Shown here one piece after another: positions 58,411-64,000 of a DNA stretch of 64,000 nt (the first letter of the stretch is position 1; every line of letters begins with the position of its first letter). The DNA lies in assembly GCA_964646625.1 (NCBI GenBank), contig CAZYHC010000004.1:108446-172445 (forward strand), in the 5' to 3' direction. The notes beneath the pieces were generated by a model. That model searched no databases and was not told the DNA's origin. It saw only the letters and a program-made list of their open reading frames with translations. The translations under genes were made by a program, and so were the position numbers. The stretch is from DAOULT01 sp964646625. Its GTDB lineage: Bacteria > Chloroflexota > Anaerolineae > CAZYHC01.

Positions 58411-58621
58411 CCAGGGGCGTCTCTTTCCGGTAGCCTTTGAAGCGGGTCACGGGGTGACTCTGACCGACGTGGACGGCAACACTTACATTGACCTCTCGTC
58501 CGGCATCCACGTCACCAACCTGGGACACTGTCATCCCAGAGTAGCGGAGGCCGTGCAAAAATACGCTGCCCGGTTGTGGGTCGAGGTTTCTGCGCCCTGG
58601 ACTGAAAATAGCACCCGTTGA
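58411..58621 (+). pseudogene. Truncated, internally deleted copy of the class III aminotransferase head
   Basis: Directly after the duplicated -10 box the sequence reads GRLFPVAFEAGHGVTLTDVD, then GNTYIDLSSGIHVTNLGHCH and ends PRVAEAVQKYAARL. This matches residues about 46-98 of the 59780-61141 enzyme, with loss of the original leader and first 45 or so codons. After KYAARL the match ends and the frame stops at 58621. The frame that happens to be open from 58382 starts inside the promoter and is not a real start. Confidence 0.82.
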
Positions 58622-58685
58622 GCCGATGAGCACGCGCTGGCGGTCGTTATAATAATTTATAATGATGAAGAAAGGAGATAAAATA

Positions 58686-59621
58686 ATGAGCGATTGGGGT
58701 GCAGGAGTCACGGAAGAACTGTTTTGTAAATTGGAAGAACGAGGTTATAAGGGGAGCATCGTATCCATTCAACACCTCCGCGATCTGCAAGAGGAAATTG
58801 AAGGACACTACCGGCAGGGTCTCTTTGCCGAGGAATTCTACCAGACATGGATTACCTCGTTTACCTTCAGCCCCCCCGACAGTTTGCCAGGCGCCAGGTC
58901 CCTGATCTTGGTTGCCTTTCCGCAACCGCAGGCCCGCGTCACCTTTAACTGGAATGGAAAACCGGTGTCTTTCATTGTGCCCCCAACCTACTTGCACGGA
59001 CAGGAGACCGATAAACAGGTTGAAGATCTCCTGACGGAAGTCCTGAGTCCCCAGAGATACCAGGTGGCTCGGGGGACATTGCCGATGAAGCTCCTGGCGG
59101 TGCGCAGCGGCCTGGGCGTATACGGCAGAAACAACATCTGTTACGTTCCCGGAATGGGGAGCTTTCATCGGCTGGTGGCTTTTTACTCCGATTTCCCCTG
59201 CCATGAAGACATCTGGCAGGAACTACAGACCATGGAAAACTGTGCGAACTGTTCTGCCTGCCTCCGTAGCTGCCCTACCGGCGCGCTCACTTCTGAACGC
59301 TTCCTTCTCCACGCAGAGCGGTGTATCACCTTTCATAATGAGAAGTCTGGCGACGTTCCTTTCCCGGTGTGGATAGATCCTTCCTGGCACAGTTGTCTGG
59401 TCGGGTGCCTTCACTGTCAAAGAGTCTGCTCGCAGAACGGGGATTTCCTGGAATGGATCGAAGAAACGGAAGAATTCTCTCAGGAAGAGACCACCCTTCT
59501 TCTGGAGGGAGTTCCACTTGATCAGCACCCCGCCGCAACTGTGAGAAAATTGAAGCAGCTCGACCTGATTGAATACCTCGATCTCCTTCCCCGTAACCTG
59601 GGCGTTTTCTTCAGGAGGTGA
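58686..59621 (+). CDS. QueG-like double [4Fe-4S] cluster protein
   Basis: The ATG at 58686 has AAAGGAG 8 nt upstream and gives 311 residues. GLGVYGRNNICYVPGMGSFH resembles the G-L-G-W-I-G-K-N-T segment of epoxyqueuosine reductase. CANCSACLRSCPTGAL and CLVGCLHCQRVC provide the cysteines for two [4Fe-4S] clusters. The N-terminal part is more divergent than true QueG, so the protein may be a paralogue using cobalamin or another cofactor rather than the tRNA-queuosine enzyme. It lies between the aminotransferase fragment and the intact aminotransferase and is probably transcribed from 58382-58410. Confidence 0.8.
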   Translation: MSDWGAGVTEELFCKLEERGYKGSIVSIQHLRDLQEEIEGHYRQGLFAEEFYQTWITSFTFSPPDSLPGARSLILVAFPQPQARVTFNWNGKPVSFIVPPTYLHGQETDKQVEDLLTEVLSPQRYQVARGTLPMKLLAVRSGLGVYGRNNICYVPGMGSFHRLVAFYSDFPCHEDIWQELQTMENCANCSACLRSCPTGALTSERFLLHAERCITFHNEKSGDVPFPVWIDPSWHSCLVGCLHCQRVCSQNGDFLEWIEETEEFSQEETTLLLEGVPLDQHPAATVRKLKQLDLIEYLDLLPRNLGVFFRR

Positions 59622-59706
59622 AAACTGGCCTGGGCTGAAAGCCCAAAGGCACTGGCAGAGACCAATTCACCCCCATTCTGACGTATATCCCGTGGAGAAC
59701 GGCGGT

Positions 59707-59735
59707 TTGACAACCGCTCTCCTCGAAGCTATAAT
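59707..59735 (+). promoter_or_regulatory. Consensus sigma70 promoter of the class III aminotransferase
   Basis: TTGACA (59707-59712), a 17-nt spacer and TATAAT (59730-59735), exact consensus. Start near 59742, 38 nt before the ATG at 59780; ribosome site GAAGGAG at about 59764-59770. Confidence 0.85.
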
Positions 59736-59779
59736 CAGAGAAGATTTTTTCATAACAGAAAGAGAAGGAGAATATAATC

Positions 59780-61141
59780 ATGACCTACGACCAAGACTGG
59801 GCCAGGGTAGACCCCGACAGCGTACCAAACATCGTGGTCAGCCCGCCGGGACCTAAATCACAGGAACTTCACGAGAGAGCCAACAAGTACATGAAAGGCT
59901 ACTCCTCACAGGTGCGTCTCTTTCCGGTGGCCTTTGAAGCGGGTCACGGGGTGACCCTGACCGACGTGGACGGCAACACTTACATTGACTTCTCGTCCGG
60001 CATCTACGTCACCAACCTGGGACACTGCCATCCCAGGGTAGTGGAGGCCGTGCAAAAATACGCCGCCCGTCTGATGAACTGCCACGACTTTACCACCTCG
60101 ATCAAAACAGAAGCCCTGGAAAAAATAGCCTCCATCACCCCCGGCAACCTTACCGGCATCCAGCTCTACTGCGCTGGCACCGAGGCGGTCGAGGCCGCCC
60201 TGCGCACGGCCCGGGTTTACACCGGCAAATTCGAGTTTTTCTCCTTTTTCAGAGACTTTCACGGCAAGACTATGGGGGCGGTCAGCCTGGCCGTGATGGA
60301 TAGCAGGGTCAGCGGCCCGCGCGCTCCTGGCTACCACCTGGTCCCCTCCGGCCACTGTTACCACTGCAAGTTCAAGCTGGAGTACCCCGCCTGCGATCTG
60401 CACTGCGTGGATTATCTTGAGGAAGCTATAATGCAAGAGGGCACCGGTCAGGTGGCGGGCGTCGTCCTGGAACCGATCCAGGGCTGGAACGGGTCCATCG
60501 TCTACCCGGACGAGTTTTTGCCCCGGCTGAGGGAGTTGTGCGACCGGCTGAGCATCCTGCTCATCGTCGATGAAGTGCTGACCGGCTGCGGTCGCACGGG
60601 CAAGATGTTCTGCGTGGAGCATTACGAGGTCGTGCCCGACATCATGATCCTGGGCAAAGGGCTGGCTAATGGCTTCCCGGTGACGGCCATCGCCATTCGA
60701 GAGGACATGGCCCACATTCTGGAGAAGATCAGCGCCTCTACCAGCTACGGCGGCAACCCTATGGCCTGCGCCGCTATTGTAGCCAGCCTGGAGGTCATAG
60801 AAGAAGAGGACATCGTGGCCCGCTCTGCCGCCCTGGGCCAGTTCTGCACGAGCATATTGAAGAAAATGCAGGAGGACCACCCCATCATCGGTGAGGTGCG
60901 GGGCCAGGGCGCCCTGATGGGCATAGAGTTGGTCAGGGACAGACAGACCCGCGAGCCTTTCGTCGAAGCCGGACAAAAAGTTTACCAGAAAGCTTTTCAG
61001 AAGGGTCTGGCCTGGGTGCCCGCCAGACACAACCTGCGGCTTTCGCCTCCTCTGATCATGTCCCACGAGATAGCGGCCAAAGCCCTGGGCATCATCGAGG
61101 AAGCCATCGCCGAAACGGAAGAGGAGTTAGGCGTAAAATAA
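59780..61141 (+). CDS. Class III PLP aminotransferase with four-Cys insert
   Basis: The 453-residue protein has VTLTDVDGNTYIDFSSGIYV at the start of the fold, YCAGTEAVEAALRTARVYTG (PLP phosphate), FRDFHGKTMGAVSL, LLIVDEVLTGCGRTGK and IMILGKGLANGFPVTAIAI with Lys293. SGHCYHCKFKLEYPACDLHC places Cys at 193, 196, 205 and 209, the same C-x2-C-x8/9-C-x3-C pattern as the 55727 enzyme. The family acts on omega-amino acids or amines. The stop overlaps the next gene (TAATG), so the two are translationally coupled. Confidence 0.9.
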   Translation: MTYDQDWARVDPDSVPNIVVSPPGPKSQELHERANKYMKGYSSQVRLFPVAFEAGHGVTLTDVDGNTYIDFSSGIYVTNLGHCHPRVVEAVQKYAARLMNCHDFTTSIKTEALEKIASITPGNLTGIQLYCAGTEAVEAALRTARVYTGKFEFFSFFRDFHGKTMGAVSLAVMDSRVSGPRAPGYHLVPSGHCYHCKFKLEYPACDLHCVDYLEEAIMQEGTGQVAGVVLEPIQGWNGSIVYPDEFLPRLRELCDRLSILLIVDEVLTGCGRTGKMFCVEHYEVVPDIMILGKGLANGFPVTAIAIREDMAHILEKISASTSYGGNPMACAAIVASLEVIEEEDIVARSAALGQFCTSILKKMQEDHPIIGEVRGQGALMGIELVRDRQTREPFVEAGQKVYQKAFQKGLAWVPARHNLRLSPPLIMSHEIAAKALGIIEEAIAETEEELGVK

Positions 61142-61677
61142 TGACCATTCACCAGTCCTCGCCGCTTCCAGCCTACGACCTGTCCGACAAAACCAAAGTG
61201 AACATGCTCCGCAAGCTGGCCCTCTACTGGGATGGGCAATGGTTCCTGAACACAGTGGAAGAGTTTGGGTTGGAAGCAGGCATCAAGATGAACGCCAGGG
61301 TGCGCACCGCGTTCGGGCGTATCGAGATGCGCACCCTGCTAAAGGCGGTGAAGAAAAAACGCGCTGACGATCTGATGGACGCCATGAGCCTGCTCGAGAC
61401 CTACAGCGAAGTGCTCATGGGCAACAGGCTAAGGGCCGAGTTCTCGACGCGGGCCGAGGAGCGGGCCGAAGTGCTGGTCCACCGCTGCGCCGCCTACGAA
61501 GGAGCCAAACTGGCCGGCCTGGAACGTGTAGATCAGGCTTGCGTGGCCTGCGAAACGCTGTGGAAAACCTGGTTAGAGACCCTGTTGCCCGACGTGCCAA
61601 TGGAGGTACAATATCCCATGCGCCAGGGCAAGGGCGATGCTCATTGTCGCTTCATAATAACGGCCGGGTCTTGCTAA
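61141..61677 (+). CDS. DUF6125 / ATC-hydrolase-like protein
   Basis: The 178-residue protein begins after an N-terminal tail with VNMLRKLALYWDGQWFLNTV, EEFGLEAGIKMNARVRTAFG and RIEMRTLLKAV, and ends in QGKGDAHCRFIITAG. This pattern recalls the DUF6125 group and the L-2-amino-thiazoline-4-carboxylate hydrolase-like family, in which a G-K-G-D-x-H-C-x-F motif is near the C-terminus. The assignment is from memory of the motif and not firm. Conserved Cys and His (DAHC) suggest a catalytic or metal site. It is translationally coupled to the aminotransferase, so it likely works on its substrate or product. Confidence 0.65.
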   Translation: MTIHQSSPLPAYDLSDKTKVNMLRKLALYWDGQWFLNTVEEFGLEAGIKMNARVRTAFGRIEMRTLLKAVKKKRADDLMDAMSLLETYSEVLMGNRLRAEFSTRAEERAEVLVHRCAAYEGAKLAGLERVDQACVACETLWKTWLETLLPDVPMEVQYPMRQGKGDAHCRFIITAGSC

Positions 61678-61699
61678 AGGGCGGACGGTCTGATATAAT
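61671..61699 (+). promoter_or_regulatory. Sigma70 promoter of the FHA gene
   Basis: TTGCTA (61671-61676, overlapping the stop of the upstream gene), 17 nt, TATAAT (61694-61699). It precedes the ATG at 61810 by about 105 nt; the remaining gap shows no gene. Confidence 0.66.
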
Positions 61700-61809
61700 A
61701 GAGACATACGGGTGCGCTTAATTATCATGGCTGGCCGGGGCGTTCCTGCTGGTCCGGGAGCCAAATGTGAATGTGATGGAGACCAACGTATGGAGACAAG
61801 CATAATGAG

Positions 61810-62601
61810 ATGAAATGTCCCAACTGTAGGGCAGAGATCACAGTCAATGAAATATTCTGTGGCAATTGCGGGGTGAGGCTGCTCCCACCAAGTCAACCGG
61901 AGGACATACATCTGGTTCAGACCATGATAGCTGAAGCGCCTAAGTTGATCGTCATCGACGGTACAGGTCGGAGAAAAAAGTTCACCCTCAAGGGACGTAC
62001 CACCATCGGGCGGGATACGGATAGTGAAATCATGCTTCGCGACCTGAAAGTCTCCCGCCATCACGCCGTTATCGAGTTCAGTCGGCAGGGTTGGATCATC
62101 GCCGATCAGAACAGTGCTAACGGCACCTACGTCAACGGCGCCAGGATCGGCCACCCTCAGCTTTTGAGACACGGCGACGAGATCGCGATGGGCGAGATCA
62201 AGATGATTTTCTCCCACCCTGTGGAGGACACTGAGCCAGCTATGGGTCGGCCCCCGTCCACTCCGCGGGCTGAGGTTCAGGAGAGCATCGAGGCCAGGAA
62301 AACCACACCTTTCTGGCTGTGGATTTTAGTAGCCCTGGTAGTCACAGGGCTTGGCGCCGCCTTGGGCCTGGGGGGGTGGTGGATTCTCAGCAGCGAACAA
62401 ACCCCGCCCACCCCGGCGATGACTCCTTTCCATCTGGGCGAACCCACCCCCACCCCCAAAGCAACCGCGCCGGCCTCGCAGCGCGAGACAGACCCCAACG
62501 CAGCCTGGTGGCCGTCCCACCATTACCCGGCTTCTTTCTGCACCTTTTTGGTACGGCGACGGCCCCCAGAGTGGCCGTTCGAGCCCATCCCTCCGGGCTG
62601 A
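61810..62601 (+). CDS. Zinc-ribbon / FHA / TM protein (short relative of 49257-50615)
   Basis: The 263-residue protein has a zinc ribbon (CPNC at residues 3-6, CGNC at 18-21), an FHA domain (residues about 45-135: TTIGRDTDSEIML, SRHHAVIEF, QNSANGTYVNG), a short linker, one membrane helix (WLWILVALVVTGLGAALGLG) and a Thr-Pro-rich segment. Unlike the longer relative it lacks the C-terminal beta-sandwich, and its last 40 residues look low in structure, so the gene may be truncated or frameshifted near 62500. The ribosome site is weak and distant (GGAGA). It probably reads phosphothreonine signals at the membrane. Confidence 0.83.
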   Translation: MKCPNCRAEITVNEIFCGNCGVRLLPPSQPEDIHLVQTMIAEAPKLIVIDGTGRRKKFTLKGRTTIGRDTDSEIMLRDLKVSRHHAVIEFSRQGWIIADQNSANGTYVNGARIGHPQLLRHGDEIAMGEIKMIFSHPVEDTEPAMGRPPSTPRAEVQESIEARKTTPFWLWILVALVVTGLGAALGLGGWWILSSEQTPPTPAMTPFHLGEPTPTPKATAPASQRETDPNAAWWPSHHYPASFCTFLVRRRPPEWPFEPIPPG

Positions 62602-62633
62602 CCACCACCCAAACTCTGACCGTCATCCCCCTC

Positions 62634-62668
62634 CTCCTACAAGAGTGCCATGTAAAACTCTGTAGGAG
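62634..62668. repeat. Inverted repeat overlapping a ribosome-site region
   Basis: CTCCTACA (62634-62641) and TGTAGGAG (62661-62668) pair perfectly around a 19-nt loop. The right arm lies 19 nt before the ATG at 62687, next to the likely ribosome site GAAGGAG, so pairing could affect translation or end the FHA transcript. Confidence 0.45.
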
Positions 62669-62686
62669 GTGAAGGAGTAATAATTA

Positions 62687-63751
62687 ATGAGTAATAAGAA
62701 TAAATCTGCACCCAGGAAATCGCGGGCCGGAACAGGCTCTTCCCGTCGTTCACGGCGCGGACGACGTTCCTCTCCCCCACCTCGACGCCACAAACATGAG
62801 AAACACGAGAAAGAGGAAAGACTGCCGCCTATAAAATCAAGGGAATATCGTTACCCATCCACACGTCGTATTTTTTATTGGTTCATGATCTTTCTGATGG
62901 CCGGCTCGATAGTTTCTTTCTACGTGTGGGTGGGGCGAGAGATGTCGTGCCTGGTGACGCATCAGCCTGCACGTGATCCTTTAGGGACGGCGTTCATTCT
63001 GCTCATCGGGGTCATTCTGACGCCCCTGTTTCTTTACCTCAACTGGTGGCTGTTGAGTAACATCACTTTGTCCATCTCCGTCGAGGAAGCAGGGTTGGAA
63101 TGTCGTCGGCTGGGGCGGCGGGTGAGCGCCCCCTGGCCGGAGATAGAGGGTTACAGGGAAGCTCTGGCCCGCTCCCCATACGGAGCTAACCGCGTGGCCA
63201 CCATCTGGATAGGAGAAAATTCTTTCTCTTTCCACGATAGTATGAATGGTTACGATCATCTGTTGAGCATCATTCGAAAGCGGGTCGGGCTCAAAGAAGA
63301 GCCTTTGCAATCGCCTCTGGGTGGAGGGCGTCTGGGTCGTTACCTGTGGTTGATCGGACGGGCTACCCTGGCTACCCTGGGGGTGATCATCATTGTGTTA
63401 GGTATCCTGGGAGCGGTTAGCTGTGCCCTGGATGGGAATCTCCTGGGCATTGCGGCCTGGCTAACCCTGTTTCTGTTGGGCTTCGGCCTGGTAGCCTGGG
63501 TGCCGGAAGAATTCAACAAACCCTTACGTACTATGGCCGGGCGTCTGGGCGAACTTGGGGTGTTGGGTGGAGGACTTTTGCTTTTCGCTCTGATATGGCT
63601 CTATCCTACCGTCAGCGGGTTGCAACAAGAGAACAGAAGACAGGTAGCCATTGGACTGCTGATATTGGGGGCTTGTTTCTTGCCTGGGGCCGGTTTATCC
63701 CTGGTGGCCTGGTGGCGGGGGCGAGAAAGCGCCCGCAAGGGGAGACAATAG
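62687..63751 (+). CDS. Multi-pass membrane protein with PH-like loop
   Basis: The 354-residue protein has a highly basic N-terminal tail (SRRSRRGRRSSPPPRRHKHE, residues about 18-37), two membrane helices (FYWFMIFLMAGSIVSFYVW; GTAFILLIGVILTPLFLYLN), a cytoplasmic domain whose strands (ITLSISVEEAGLECRRLGRR, VSAPWPEIEGYREA) resemble bacterial PH-like domains of membrane proteins, then four more helices. I do not recognise a named family beyond that. The strong ribosome site GAAGGAG precedes the ATG. It lies downstream of the FHA gene and upstream of a lipoprotein, so an envelope role is likely. Confidence 0.7.
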   Translation: MSNKNKSAPRKSRAGTGSSRRSRRGRRSSPPPRRHKHEKHEKEERLPPIKSREYRYPSTRRIFYWFMIFLMAGSIVSFYVWVGREMSCLVTHQPARDPLGTAFILLIGVILTPLFLYLNWWLLSNITLSISVEEAGLECRRLGRRVSAPWPEIEGYREALARSPYGANRVATIWIGENSFSFHDSMNGYDHLLSIIRKRVGLKEEPLQSPLGGGRLGRYLWLIGRATLATLGVIIIVLGILGAVSCALDGNLLGIAAWLTLFLLGFGLVAWVPEEFNKPLRTMAGRLGELGVLGGGLLLFALIWLYPTVSGLQQENRRQVAIGLLILGACFLPGAGLSLVAWWRGRESARKGRQ

Positions 63752-63783
63752 CCCCATTTAGCTAATGAGGAGGAAAAGCACAA

Positions 63784-64000
63784 ATGCGACTCATCCTTAT
63801 ATCACTTATCCTGATCACGATGGCTCTGGCATTGGGCGGATGCCTGCCGGGCCTCTCACTGCAACTGCCTACGAGCACCCCCTCGCCGACGAAGACGCCC
63901 ACAGATACGCCGACACACACGCCCACCCCAACCCCCACAGACACGCCGACTAACACCCCTACCTTCACCCCGACGCCCACGTATACGCCCACGCATACGC
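63784..64000 (+). CDS. Lipoprotein with Thr-Pro-rich linker (cut by window edge)
   Basis: An ATG at 63784 with GAGGAGG upstream opens a frame that continues past the window. The product starts MRLILISLILITMALALGGC, a type II signal peptide with lipobox LGGC (lipidated Cys20). After it comes a long Thr-Pro-rich stretch (TPSPTKTPTDTPTHTPTPTP onward) with a repeated two-residue rhythm. Such linkers hold a folded domain away from the membrane and are abundant in Chloroflexota. The folded domain lies beyond the window. Confidence 0.8.
   Translation, partial: MRLILISLILITMALALGGCLPGLSLQLPTSTPSPTKTPTDTPTHTPTPTPTDTPTNTPTFTPTPTYTPTHT

Noticed and set aside
58648..58663. Tandem TATAAT-like boxes just before the QueG-like gene
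   Set aside because: No matching -35 element at 16-18 nt for either box. AT-richness near the ribosome site explains them as well.
1..64000. CRISPR arrays, tRNA, rRNA, transposases or integrases
   Set aside because: I saw no regularly spaced direct repeats, cloverleaf structures, rRNA signatures or recombinase motifs. Rearrangements here leave gene remnants but no recognisable mobile-element enzyme.

Overview
The window reads as chromosomal DNA of a free-living bacterium, GC roughly in the mid-50s percent by eye. Long leftward operons with ATGA-type overlaps, Thr-Pro-rich lipoprotein linkers (right edge), zinc-ribbon/FHA membrane proteins, a DnaJ protein with appended beta domains and dispersed CACAGAG-type palindromes suggest an uncultured Chloroflexota (Anaerolineae-like) genome. 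That assignment is inference. I found no tRNA, rRNA, CRISPR array or transposase.

Region 1 (1-37.3 kb, almost all on the minus strand) is a surface-polysaccharide locus. It encodes a priming polyprenyl-phosphate sugar transferase (1793-3223), a Wzz-type chain-length protein (3311-4594), two Wzy/O-antigen-ligase-like proteins (left edge; 9043-10521), a flippase (30583-32109), five GT4 glycosyltransferases, a polysaccharide deacetylase, a FemAB/BioF2-type acyltransferase, three glutamine-dependent AsnB-type amidotransferases and eight SAM methyltransferases. Sugar-nucleotide genes are three Gfo/Idh/MocA oxidoreductases, a DegT aminotransferase, an SDR epimerase, a UDP-HexNAc 6-dehydrogenase and a left-handed beta-helix acetyltransferase. 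Dehydrogenase, oxidoreductase, aminotransferase and acetyltransferase together fit synthesis of a diacetamido-uronic acid. The AsnB proteins could amidate its carboxylate, and the methyltransferases could O-methylate the chain. Several junctions hold short broken copies of genes that are intact elsewhere in the locus (7780-7889, about 15700-15790, about 33040-33185, 37259-37333), and three of these sit next to methyltransferase genes. Two matching promoter-leader copies (33195-33275 and 37515-37607) drive the right-hand operons.

Region 2 (37.7-45.9 kb, plus strand) starts with a consensus promoter and a structured leader containing a terminator hairpin. It then encodes a PMI-like cupin isomerase, a 4-TM protein, a xylose-isomerase-like TIM barrel, a creatininase-family amidohydrolase and a FGGY sugar kinase. 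Two hairpins and a penicillin-acylase-family Ntn hydrolase follow. A macro-domain protein and a PfkB kinase lie on the other strand.

Region 3 (47.4-64 kb) is mixed: face-to-face promoters, a stand-alone I9-like propeptide protein with a subtilase lacking a signal peptide, two zinc-ribbon/FHA membrane proteins, an M20 dipeptidase, a zinc alcohol dehydrogenase, a triple-GAF/PAS/STAS regulator, two class III aminotransferases with a shared four-Cys insert, a DnaJ fusion, a partial aminotransferase duplication that kept its promoter, a QueG-like Fe-S protein, a DUF6125-like protein, a PH-like membrane protein and a truncated lipoprotein.
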